This document shows, in pieces, positions 35,787 to 46,000 of a stretch of DNA of 64,000 nt. This DNA comes from Alopecurus myosuroides (lineage: Eukaryota > Streptophyta > Magnoliopsida > Poales > Poaceae). The notes beneath the pieces are model-generated. The model was not told where the DNA came from. It saw only the letters and a list, made by a program, of their open reading frames with translations, and ran no database searches. The first letter of the stretch is position 1, and each line of letters opens with the position of its first letter. Where the stretch lies: positions 23,320,536 through 23,384,535 of the forward strand of contig CM054062.1 in assembly GCA_028641055.1 (NCBI GenBank), given 5' to 3'. Position numbers and translations under genes: made by a program.

Positions 35787-38700
35787 ATGTCTCTCACTTC
35801 ATTTGGAACATGCGGGGCTTTGGGCAGGATGGGCGGAGACGCCAGTTGGTGGAATATATCCGCGATAAAGATCCAGATATAGTAGGCATTCAGGAGACGA
35901 TCCGGCAAGATTTCTCGATCCCGGAGCTAGAAGGCCTGAGCCGACATAAGTTTGCTTGGCAGTGGCTACCGGCTACGGGCCGCTCGGGCGGGATCCTCCT
36001 TGGCGCCAAGGAGGATACCTTCGAGGTAGAGGACATGGACCGCGGGGAATTCTTCCTGAGTATGTCCCTGTGCCACAGACAGTCCCAACTCCAATGGGAG
36101 GTGATTATTTTTTATGGTCCTGCTGACCACAGTAGGTCACAGGAGTTCCTCGAGGAACTGCGAGGGAAGGTTGACCGGTGCACTATCCCGGTCGTGGTGG
36201 CCGGTGACTTTAACCTAATCCGGTCCCCCGAGGAGAAGATCTCAAATAACGTTGATGCCCCTCGGATGCGGATGTTTAACGACTTCATCGCTGACCTAAC
36301 CCTCATTGATATAGAGCGGGTGGGGGCTCGCTACACTTGGTCAAATAACCAAGTGGACCCTATCCGCAGTGTATTGGATCGGGTGCTGGTCTCGACAGAG
36401 TGGGAGGCGAACTTCCCACTATGATCGTTGTGGGCCATTACGCGAGTGGGTTCCGATCACTCCCCCCTGATTTTCTCCACGGGAGGGGTAGCCCCCCCTA
36501 GGCAGAACCGCTTTCACTTTGAGGAATTCTGGCTTGGCCAGCCAGGCTTTGTGAGTGCGGTCTCTGTTAAGTGGCTGGCGGCAGCCTCCGCCCCCCCCCC
36601 CCCCCCCCCCCGCGTAGATTCAACGCGGTGGACGTATGGCACTTATGTGCCAAGAGCGTCCGCCAATTCATGCGGGGATGGGGCGCCAATCGGGGTGCGG
36701 AGATCCGTAGGAATAAGGCTCACCTCCTTGACCAGATCCGGTCATTGGATGTCGCAGCGGATGCCGGGGGTCTATCCGCGGATGAATGGACCCGGCGATA
36801 TGCCCTTGAGGCCTCCCTTATGGAGATCTACAAGGAAGAGGAGCTCTTCTGGCGCCAGCGTAGCCGCCAGAACTGGATTCTTAAGGGAGACTCCAACACG
36901 GCTTACTTCCATGCTATTGCTAATGGTAGGCGCCGGAGGTGTTCCATCCCACTACTTTGGGCGGACGGGGAGCTGCTGGATACGGAGGCTGCCCTGTCCT
37001 CCCATATATACTCCTTCTATAAGGAGTTATTTACCGCCGTACCCCGCTCCAGGGTGGCGTTGGCCGAGGACTCTTGGGCCCTGACGGCCCGAGCCTCGCC
37101 GGAGGAGAACGAGAGACTCCTCCTCCCGTTCTCCTCGGAGGAGGTCAGGCGGGCGGTGATGGAGATGAAAGCAAACTCGGCCCCAGGGCCGGACGGGCTG
37201 ACGGTGTCATTTTTTCAGTCCTTCTGGGAGACATTGCAAGAGGTGATCATGCCGATGTTCCAGGAATTTTATATTGGGACTCTCGTGATGTCGCGCCTAA
37301 ACTACGGTGTGGTGACGTTGATCCCGAAAGTTGTCGGGGCCACCGACATCCGCCAGTTTAGACCGATCACGGTGATTAACGTCAGAGGATCTTCTCTAAG
37401 GTGTGTGCAATGCGCTTGGCCCCAGTAGCTGAGCGCATAACTCATCCCTTTCAGTTTGCATTCCTCGAGGGGCATTATATCCATGATGGGATCCTTGCTC
37501 TACATGAGATTGTCCATGAGGTCAGGGTTCGACACCACAAAGGGGTCTTCCTGAAACTGGACTTCCAGAAAGCCTACGACCGGTTGGACTGCTCGTTTCT
37601 CCGCCAGGTGCTCCAACGCCACGGCGTAGATGATAGGTTCATTACGTGGATTATGCAGCTCGTCATGAGTGGCAATACTGCGATTAACATAAATGGGGAC
37701 ATTGGTCCCTACTTTAGGCCCTCGTGTGGGGTACGGCAGGGGGATCCTATTTCCCCCATCTTATTTGACCTCGCGGTGGATGCCCTCGCGGCTATCTTGG
37801 ATAAAGCCAGGGTAGCCGGCCACATCACTGGTGTGGTGGGGCACCTCATACCCGGGGGTGGTGTTACCCACCTGCAATATGCAGATGACACCATGATCAG
37901 GGTTGAGGGTTCGGAATTGGATATCATCAACCTCAAGTTCCTGTTGTTGTGTTTTGAGGCCATGTCGGGTCTCAAAATTAACTTCGACAAGAGCGAGGTG
38001 ATGGTTCTTGGGTACTCCCCGGAGGAGCAACAGCGGATCGCGGACAACCTCAATTGTAAGTTGTCCACATTCCCTGTTACATATCTGGGGGTGCCCCTGA
38101 GCGACTCCAGGATCCTCATTAGGGACCTTGAGCCTTTGGTCGGGAGGGTCCGATATAAAGCAGAGCCTTGGCGTGGTCGGTTTGCCTCCAAGGGAAGCAA
38201 GTCGGTCCTGATTGGGGCCTTCCTATCCAGTATCCCCTCATACGTGATGGGAATTTACTCTCTCCCGGAAGGAGTCCACGAGGCCTTTGACAAGGAACTA
38301 TCTCGCTTCTTTTGGCAAGATGCCAAGGGGAACCACAAGTACCACATGGTCAAGTGGGCGGATGTGTGCGCCCCCAAAGATCTTGGGGGCATAGGTATTA
38401 CCTCGTCCCGGAAGATGAATGTCGCTCTCATGCTGAAGTGGGTCTGGCGCATCTTGCGGGGGGAGGGGGGCCTCTGGCTCCAGCTCCTCCAAGCTAAGTA
38501 CTTACAGGGCCGCCCTCTCCTGGCATGCGATCGACAGGAGGGATCCCTATTTTGGAGGTCTATCCAGCTGATTAAGCAGGGCATTAGGAAGGGGGCTAGG
38601 TTCAACATTGGGGACGGTCGAGGGACCATGTTGTGGCTCGATCCTTGGCTCAAGGAACGACCACTCCAGCTGGAGTTCCCGAGGTTGTTTGCCATTTGCT

Positions 38701-39452
38701 CGGAGCCCTCCCAACTGGTAGCGTCGGCGGTCCAGAATGGGACGTGGAACATTGTGTTCCGCCGCTCCTTTGGGCCGGCCGAGGCTGCAGAGTGGGAGAC
38801 TCTCCGGGGAGAGTTGCCGGACTCCCTCCCTGGGGGCCACGATCAGGTCACCTGGTCATTGGCCCCCTCGGGCTCTTTTTCGGTTAAATCGGCCTATAGG
38901 TCCCAGTTCTCACAGCCGATTAGTTCTTGGGCTACCCCGATGTGGAAGGCCCTGGTACCGCTGAAGATAAATATTTTCGTTTGGCAGCTATTACGTGATA
39001 GACTGCCATCAGGGACTGAGGTGGCCAAGCGCCAGGGCCCGGGGGACGGCCTTTGTCCCCTTTGTAGATGCCCGGATACCAGTACCCACATCTTCTTTGT
39101 ATGTCCTGCTGCCCGACTTCTGTGGAACTTCGTTTACGAGGCGCTGGGGCCGTCATGGCAGGCCTCGGACCTCGGCGAATTCCTGGAAACCCAGGTGCAC
39201 CGGGCCGGAGGGGGCTCACGCCTATTCTGGCTGGTCTTTGCGGCACTTACTTGGTCTCTTTGGACGACTCGTAATAAGATGGTGATTGAGAAGATTTTCC
39301 TGCGGCGGGCTACTGACTCCTTGTTCAAATGCCTAGCTTTTTTGCAGCAGTGGTACCCGCTATGTAGACAGCGGGACAGGTCGCGGCTCGACGGCTACAT
39401 CGACAGTCTGCTAGCTGCGGCGCGACGCATCGCTGCCTCGGTGCCACCGTGA
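35783..39452 (+). pseudogene. LINE ORF2 (endonuclease, reverse transcriptase, zf-RVT), three lesions
   Basis: Starts MNVSHFIWNMRGFG and has endonuclease motifs IQETI, GDFNLI near 36200, ARYTWSN near 36330 and GSDHSPL near 36450. The reverse transcriptase has APGPDGLTVSFF near 37185, FLKLDFQKAYDR near 37550, VRQGDPISP near 37730 and QYADDTM near 37880. The C-terminus has the zf-RVT pattern KINIFVWQLLRDRL and LCPLC..CPDTSTH near 38970-39100, ending at 39450-39452. I see three lesions: a TGA at 36422-36424, a 21-C tract at 36591-36611 where the frame changes, and a frameshift near 37385-37400. The 683-codon stretch from 37401 is otherwise clean, so the damage is light. Confidence 0.9.
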
Positions 39453-39965
39453 GGCGCTCCCCCCCCCCCCCTTAGCATCTCTAGTCTTTTCTACCCACAC
39501 CACCCCCTCCCGCCACCTTCTTGCTTCCCCGTTCTTCAGGGCTTTATTGTGCTGTTGCCCCAGCCGTTGTGTCGTGTGTGTTCTGTGGTGTTGTATCGGA
39601 TACCTTGTATGGCGGTTGCTTTATTTATAAAGCGGGGCGAAAGGCTATTTCGAGAGGAGCTCAGGTGTTTCCCATCACTAAAGTCTCTCACCTTGTCCCG
39701 TCTCTCGGCGATGAGATGCTGGTGGTAGCTGTCCTCGGGAGCAGAGTGTCCACAGGCTCACATGAGAGAAACTGCATGCACCCGTACAAGGCACTATATG
39801 CATATGAGAGAGGAACAATTTTTTTTATGTCTTATGGTCCGGCCATATGGGTATATATGGTCGACCTCAACGTTTGTCCATCGGAGACTGGGTATCACGA
39901 TGCATAAATCTGCCTAAGGTCGGACGCTCATGGGCGACCTTATTTCCACATTTTAGACTCCCTTA

Positions 39966-39984
39966 TTTTTTTTTTTTGACAACA
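39966..39984 (-). mobile_element. minimal retroposon insertion (tail only)
   Basis: Nineteen bases, twelve T followed by gacaaca, sit between two perfect 12-bp copies of tagactccctta (39954-39965 and 39985-39996). Read on the minus strand it is a few bases plus a poly(A) tail, as expected from an extremely 5'-truncated LINE or SINE insertion. Confidence 0.7.
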
Positions 39985-39996
39985 TAGACTCCCTTA

Positions 39997-40429
39997 ATTT
40001 GCTATAGCAAGTATGGTGCGCGCTAGCTTATGCCAACTTATTTTTTTGAAAAGTGTGAAATAAAGTTAATGCACACATCCTATTGATTACGAAGTTTAAC
40101 AATTAAGTGTAAGTACAACACGAATCATATAAAGTTAGGTTCATACATGGATCAACCAACGAAAGAAAGCACACACAAAATATATACATATCACGTAATC
40201 TACTAACATACTACCAACTAGTCCGGCTAAAGGTATCCTTAGTGACCATCAGCAGTCGTGTGCATCTAGACTCCATAAGTCCCTGTTGATTCGGCGGCAG
40301 AAGGTATGCCCATTGCATAAAGCACACATTTTTTAAGCCCCAATTTTGTTAAAAACCAAATCGTTTATGTAATTTCATAAAGAGCAACATAAGGCAGGCA
40401 CCCCAATTCGGATTCTAACTTTATTTTTT
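39997..40429. other. intergenic, nothing recognised
   Basis: AT-rich sequence without support for a gene or a bounded element. Confidence 0.5.
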
Positions 40430-40811
40430 TTTTCTCAATTTCATAACCAATTATCAAAATATTACTAATATTGGTTGCTGGAGGTAAATCATAAGTGAAC
40501 TGAACAATATGACATACTAATTTTTGCAAAACTACATGATATAAACAAATTCTCAATGGTCTCCTTTGAGTAAAGAAAAGAAAATTACACCCATGCAAGT
40601 TCTGCTTAGTTAAATTGTACTTGGCCACTAAGACTTTTCTACAAAGGAACCACAATTTTTTTAGAGGTATTTTTATTTTTAGTTTCCAAACCGCCAAATA
40701 AAGATATATATACATTGGAGACGCCGTCACTGCTATTTCATCATGGAGTTTGCTTGCAAAGATTTTCCTAGTGCACTTTTTCCATACATACCACCCAACA
40801 GATATTAGCAT
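40430..40811 (-). pseudogene. LINE relic, zf-RVT region of ORF2
   Basis: The minus strand, with frameshifts, reads YLAVWKLKI, CRKVLVAKYNLTKQNLHGC and a CHIVQFTYDLPPATNISN segment. These match the C-terminal domain of AT-rich plant L1 reverse transcriptases, the same lineage as the relic at 25760. Conserved cysteines are partly lost. Confidence 0.65.
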
Positions 40812-40998
40812 CCAACTGCTATTGTGAATTTTTTCTTTTAGAGGATTTTTTTTTTCATGTTGATACCATGTTCAGATCCGAGTTTTAATTCCCTATGTAT
40901 CTGAGATTACCTTCTGCATGTTTAACTCGATTTTGACGGGAGATTAATCGCTTGGATATGCTTATAGAGATACTGCAAAAGATGACACAAAAATGTTA

Positions 40999-41159
40999 CT
41001 CCCTCTGTATCGAAATGTAAGATGTTTTAACGTTTTCTAGACAACACGTATGTAGACATGTTTTAGTGTAAGATACACATAAATCTACATACTAAAACAT
41101 GTCTACATATGTGTTGTCTAGAAAGCACCAAGACATCTTATATTTTGATATGGAGGGAG
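40999..41159. mobile_element. Stowaway (Tc1/Mariner) MITE
   Basis: 161 bp with terminal inverted repeats starting ctccctctgtatc and ending tatggagggag, flanked by TA (40997-40998 and 41160-41161). Almost the whole element can fold into one hairpin (gtctagaca and tgttgtctaga arms). No coding capacity. Confidence 0.93.
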
Positions 41160-41308
41160 TAATTGCCAACCAGCTGCAGCAGCAGGAGGGTGCTTCATGA
41201 GGTAATGCGAACAAACGCTAAGATTCATCTTGAAGAAAAATAATAAAAGTGACATTCTTGAAGTCGTCCCGGAAAGATAGCTAATTGAAAGTTGACATAG
41301 TATTGCTA

Positions 41309-41560
41309 AACTTTTTTTTTTCTATAAAAGGCATTTGAATACTTGTATTAAGCATTATACTTGGTCTCTGCAAAATTAAGATGCACACAGCCGTAACCAC
41401 ATAGGAAAATAAAAAACATAAGGTGAAATACAAGTACTCAGAATAAACAGTAAACCGTATATGAAGCTGGGGGACCAATCCAAAAATCACACGACCATCC
41501 ATGTCGAATAAAAATGTATCTCGCGGTGTCTTACAGTCATGCAGACACCTTCATAAAAAA
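41309..41560 (-). mobile_element. LINE 3' end fragment (right boundary approximate)
   Basis: A T run at 41309-41319 is, on the minus strand, the poly(A) end of sequence reading ggctgtgtgcatcttaattt and tgcagagaccaagtataatg. This is the common 3'-untranslated tail of grass L1 elements. It interrupts the match between copy C and copy A. I could not find the target duplication, so the far end is uncertain. Confidence 0.5.
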
Positions 41561-42235
41561 ATATCGATTTTCTTATAACAATGTTCTCTAATTAAGGGCA
41601 GGACCGAGACTCACAGAGAGGTGTCAGAAGATTTCTGATGCTTCATTTTGACCCTAAAGCCGCGACACATTTTTGTGGACTAATATAGTGAGACATCACT
41701 AACTTCTGTGCCTCATATACCCGTCCGGCCACTCCATTGACCCGGACGGTGGCAGAGGAACTTGTCCACAGAAGAATGCATATGGGCCTATCCGGGCGCC
41801 ATGCATTGACTTGACCCGTGGCAGTCTGACAGAGCAACTTGACTCAAGAATATCCTTGAAATTCCCCAAGATGATGATACTCACATCGTATGAACGCACG
41901 TTTCGCCGTACGAAATTTGAAAGTTGAAACAGAGTGTATATATAACTATATATTGACTGCATGAAATCCCTGAGTGCGAAATCCTATCACTTCTCAAATT
42001 ATCTCCTGGTTATTCAAACTTCAAAACGGCCTGCAGCCAGTTCATTCGTTCTTCAAAACAGCGACCCGGCCAATGGCTCGATGGCAGAGTAGTTGACAAA
42101 TATGCATTCATCCACATGGTATGAACTCATGCACAGATGCACTTCAATGTCGCATGCACAAATATTCAAGGTTAAGGTAGTTGGGTCGTACCTCCGTGAG
42201 ATATCAGATATGACGGAAGTTCTGGTATCAAAACA

Positions 42236-42245
42236 CATAAATAGG
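42236..42245 (+). promoter_or_regulatory. TATA-like box of the second small gene
   Basis: cataaatagg at 65-74 bp before the ATG, identical to the box before the paralogue at 14942. Confidence 0.5.
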
Positions 42246-42309
42246 CACACAAACCTGGAGAAGCAGCCATCTCATCACCAATCAACTTGTCATCTCCCGA
42301 GAGAGAGAG

Positions 42310-42679
42310 ATGACATTTGCTCCACGCCTGTCGCTCCGCTCCCTGGTGTTGCTCATGTCGCACGGGAAGCCACGGCTGAGCTCTAGCTTCTCCTCCTCCT
42401 CATCCTACGCCGCCGCTGTTAAGCCGCGACCTGGTACTCCGGCTGCTCATGCCGTGCAGCCTGCAGCCGCTCCAGGTAGCTCAAATGTTTCTGCACGCAT
42501 GGGTCTCCTTTTCTGCTACCTATTACCGTTAACAGTTACTCCTCTGTTGCACTACAGCTGATCCTTGTTCATATGGCAGCACACCAGAACCCGTACCTGG
42601 TGATGACAAGGCTGAGCCAAAAGCCGATGCATTTATTCAACATGCACTTCCGGATCCACCACTTAGAGCTAGGCCGTAG
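42310..42679 (+). CDS. short paralogue of the Pro-rich repeat protein
   Basis: Exons 42310-42475 and 42558-42679 (CCAG|GTAGC donor, CTACAG acceptor, phase 1) give 95 residues. The leader MTFAPRLSLRSLVLLMSHGK, the serine run, the intron position and the ending ALPDPPLRARP all match the gene at 14942. Exon 2 holds only one partial repeat (YGSTPEPVPGDDK), whereas the paralogue has three. It could be the ancestral short form or a contracted copy. Organelle targeting is suggested only by leader composition. With no kinase beside it, it is the remaining gene of its duplicated block. Function unknown. Confidence 0.65.
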
Positions 42680-43415
42680 CAAACTTATAAAGCGGTAAAT
42701 CGACGAGCCTTCGTCGTAAGTGCTCTCTGGAGCCAAAATCTTATTCAGAAAGAATATTGTATCGCGTGCGAAAAGAACTGGGCAGCGCAGCTATTCCTGG
42801 CTTCTCATGTATCGTAAACTGTAGTTTCTTAATGTTGTTTTGATGAATATATATTCTTCTGTCGTGAGCTGAGAAAAACATCCCGGTGGACGGTGGTTAG
42901 TGGCTGTTGTGTGAGGAGTGGGTCAGGGTGGACACAGGACAAACAGGCTGAGAGAACGTCGTTGGGACCTGGTTTTTATCGGTCCGGCTAAACCAGACAA
43001 ATACGAGCAGAGTTGGTGACGCCGTAGCCCGTAGGAATTATCCTAACCTCCTCGATTACGCAAATAACCCTCTCGGCCTCCTTCGCATTACATATAACAG
43101 AGTGTTATATTCCTTGCAATGATAGCTTGGAATTGTTGAAATTTACCGCGCGCTGGGCAAGTTAGCACACGCGGGAAAAACGCGCGGGGGAGATAAACGT
43201 TCCCGCGCTGGCAGACACGGCACCCGCCGCACTACATATGGCACGGCGCGTCCAGCGCACTGAATAGTCACGCGCCACGCGACCGCTCTCTTCCACGCCG
43301 TGTGAAAATTTAGCGCGTCTAAAAAAGCAGAACAGAATGCTATTTTAGTGCTTAAAAAAATTTAGCGCGCCGACGACACGTAGGGTGACTGCTGGAGATG
43401 CTCTTATGTCCTTTA
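42680..43415. other. 3' flank and degenerate transposon sequence
   Basis: 42680-42870 is similar in position and wording to the 3' flank of the other small gene. From about 43140 a GC-rich stretch rich in cgcgc ends with ctggagatgctc at 43392-43403. This looks like the right end of an inverted-repeat element whose left end I cannot find. Confidence 0.4.
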
Positions 43416-44532
43416 GAGCATCTCTAGCAGAGCACGTAAAACGCCGGGACATGAAAAAGGCCCGCCGTTTTACGGGTTGGGGCTTTTTTCGGCTGTAGCA
43501 GAGCCCGTATAACGCAGCCGGCCCGTAAACCGTTTCCGGTCGCTTGAGAATACAAGGCGCAGATCTCTTTAAATAGTGGTTGGGCTGCCATTTTCAGGCC
43601 ATGCCTCCCATCCCTTCGCCGTCACCGACGAGCAATCCATCTGCGCCGGCACGCACCTCCGACGAGAAATTAATCACGTCTCCGCCCAGATCCGGCTTCG
43701 TCGCGCCGCCATGCCACTGAAGCTGATCACCCCGAAGCCTGAGCCCACCTCTCCCCTCCACCCCTCCCCCGTGCGACCCGTCAGATCTTTCTGAGGAGGC
43801 GCGAAGGAGATAGTGCGGTCCGACGCCGCAAGGAAGAGGGCGGCGCACACCTTCAGCAACCGCCATCTTCCTATGCCGGAGTCCTGTTGGACCGCCTACG
43901 CGAAGCCGCGAGGCGCGGCGAGGGCAGCTCGAGCGGTGCAGAGAGCTCCTCCGGTGCAGTTAGCTCCTCCCGCGCCCTCGTGAGGACGGAGCCGCGCGAG
44001 GTGGAGCTGTTTGCTGGAGTACGACCTGGCGGCATTTGGCCCTCCTTTTCCGACCTCGACTTCGTCCCCCGACAATGCAGTGGACGCCGCCGTGGCAATC
44101 CTCTGCCAGCACCCTGCAGCCGAGGAGGAGGAGCTCAGCTCGAGGTATATGCGGTGCTCCTCGAGAAGGGCATCGCTGCCTCGCTCGAGGAGCCACTCCA
44201 CATCGACTCTTCCGACGAGGAGTGAGAGGCTCCTCCGTTCTTTAGCCGCGCCGCCGTGACATTTTGGGGAGCGGCGCCGGCCCTGGTAGGCTAGGGTTAG
44301 GGTTAGGGCTAGGGCTAGTCCGGTGATCACCGCCGGCGAGAATCGTTATAATCTGTGGTTATTACCGTCTCTTTTGTATCTAAATTCGCGGCAAAATCAG
44401 ATAATTTAAATATGAGGGTTATGTTTACAGGCGCTGCTACTGAACGATAACTCGAAACTGAAAAAACCCTAGAACGTGAACTAAAAAACATGTTTTCGAT
44501 TCCGAGTTTTAGGGGTTCCTCTATAGATGCTC
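43416..44532. mobile_element. TA-flanked inverted-repeat element with GC-rich, gene-like interior
   Basis: Left end gagcatctctagcag and right end ctctatagatgctc are inverted copies, flanked by TA (43414-43415 and 44533-44534). The 1.1 kb interior is GC-rich and holds a plus-strand frame at 43887-44225 reading LLDRLREAARRGEGSSSG and ending HIDSSDEE, with a matching short frame MPLKLITPKPEPTSP at 43711. No transposase. The interior may be a captured gene piece or a repeat-encoded peptide; I do not recognise it. Confidence 0.55.
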
Positions 44533-44534
44533 TA

Positions 44535-44895
44535 GGGCATGTACAATAGTAGAGAAGGCACGCCTTCTCTTAGTTATGCATGTCATCTAGAGAAGACAAA
44601 ACATATAATTTATACAATACATTATCTTTTATTGTCATCCCTAGCAATTAATGAGAATTAATTATTTTTGTTATTAAATTGTCTGTCTAAAAGAAGACAT
44701 ATTGTACAATGGAGAGAATAGTTTTCTTTTATTTTCTAAGAGATTATCCCTTACCTAAGAGAAATCAGCATTTTTTCTCTTAATTTTCTCTCCTCCAACT
44801 AATGATTTTTTTTTCTCTTAATTCTCTCTCCTCCAACTAAGCAAAATTTTGATGTGATGGCGCTAAGGGAAAGCTAAACCCCATTGTAGATGTCC
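44535..44895. mobile_element. MITE-like inverted-repeat element
   Basis: 361 bp, AT-rich, with ends gggcatgtacaat and attgtagatgtcc, and TA on both sides (44533-44534 and 44896-44897). The left TA is shared with the preceding element, so the two abut directly. No coding capacity. TA flanks fit Tc1/Mariner, but a Harbinger assignment cannot be excluded. Confidence 0.6.
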
Positions 44896-45670
44896 TAGCC
44901 GTCTCGATTCTAGCCGAAGACTGCATTTCTTTACTACTAGGTGAATGCCCGTGCGCTGCTACGGCGGCATAATTTCTACACCTAGTATCAAGTTCAAATA
45001 CGTATGTCTTTCAAGAAAAAAAATATAAATATCATATGCCCGTGCGGATAATATTACTTGTTGTAACGTTTATCAACATAATACATGTGAATATTCATTT
45101 ATAAGAAAAGTAATAGAATCAAACATTCATTCATAAAAAAATATAGTAACAAGATATTTCATGAAATAATAAGATTCAATCTCGCTTGAAGTATATGGTG
45201 GCAAAAGGGTATAATTTAACATTGTTCAAACAAGAAATAAGCGCCCAACTTATATCTGCTTCTTAATGCTATTTAGATATTTCCATACACGTAGATCAAA
45301 TTGGGCACAGGCCGGAGGAAACATGTTTTTTAAGTAGTGTACATAGAGATTGTTTCAAAACTTAAGTTGCGGTGCAGCCGCATATATCTTTCCTGTATTT
45401 TGAATCTCTACCAAAGACCAGTATGTCGGTACAAAATTGTTGAGTATATTGGCACCCCTCACAGTTCAACTAAGAACAATGACCAGCACATGAGAATCGG
45501 CACCCAGGTTGGCTTAATTACAACAGCAAGCATCATGTTACAATTGTAAATTGTCATAATAAGAACTGGAAAAATACAATTTGTTTACTAAAAACAAAGA
45601 TTTCTACTCCATGTAGTCCGGTTCAGAAACATCAGGTGCAGTTGTATCGGCTGGTTTACAAACAGAGGTA

Positions 45671-46000
45671 ACAAATTAAGAAGGTGCTAACACATGTAGG
45701 AATATTCATGTCACATCATTTAAGCCAAATATCCAAGTGGGAAATCAAACTTGAAGATCTACCTGAACATTGGAAAAAGATAAACATTTTGGCTTCATGA
45801 AAATAGAACGAGACGATTGATGGCATGCATGTACTTTTCTGCATAACAAATTAAGAAGGTGCCAACACATGTAGGCATATTCATGTCACATCATTTAAGC
45901 CAAATATTCAAGTGGGCAATCAAACTTGAAGATCTATGTGATCATTGGAAAAAGCAAAACATTGAGGCTTCATGGAAATAGAACGAGATGATCCATTGTG
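45671..46000. repeat. tandem duplication, about 175-bp period
   Basis: Sequence from acaaattaagaaggtg at 45671 recurs at 45846 with about ten percent differences, ending near atagaacgaga-gat (45804 and 45980). Confidence 0.75.

Larger units (their letters stand above)
32474..39655 (+). mobile_element. full-length L1-type LINE with 14-bp target duplication
   Basis: 7182 bp flanked by a perfect 14-bp duplication ggagctcaggtgtt (32460-32473 and 39656-39669). It holds a ~1.3 kb GC-rich 5' region, ORF1 and ORF2 in the standard order, and a short 3' region ending with tttataaagcggggcgaaa (39624-39642) instead of a poly(A) tail. The intact duplication indicates a moderately recent insertion, but both ORFs carry lesions. 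Its 3' tail is shared with the non-coding retroposon at 6722-8158. Confidence 0.93.
41162..42250. repeat. receptor-kinase upstream segment, copy C (no kinase attached)
   Basis: From cagcagcaggagggt (about 41178) onward the sequence follows copy A from about 12900, and then copy B, up to the small gene's 5' flank. An LINE-tail insertion at 41309 interrupts it. To its left, beyond the Stowaway, 40880-40998 resembles 60400-60545, which lies 3' of the second kinase, so a kinase-sized block is missing at this point. Confidence 0.7.

Noticed and set aside
44290..44316. gggttagggttagggct run as an interstitial telomere
   Set aside because: Only about three units, inside an inverted-repeat element; too short and degenerate.
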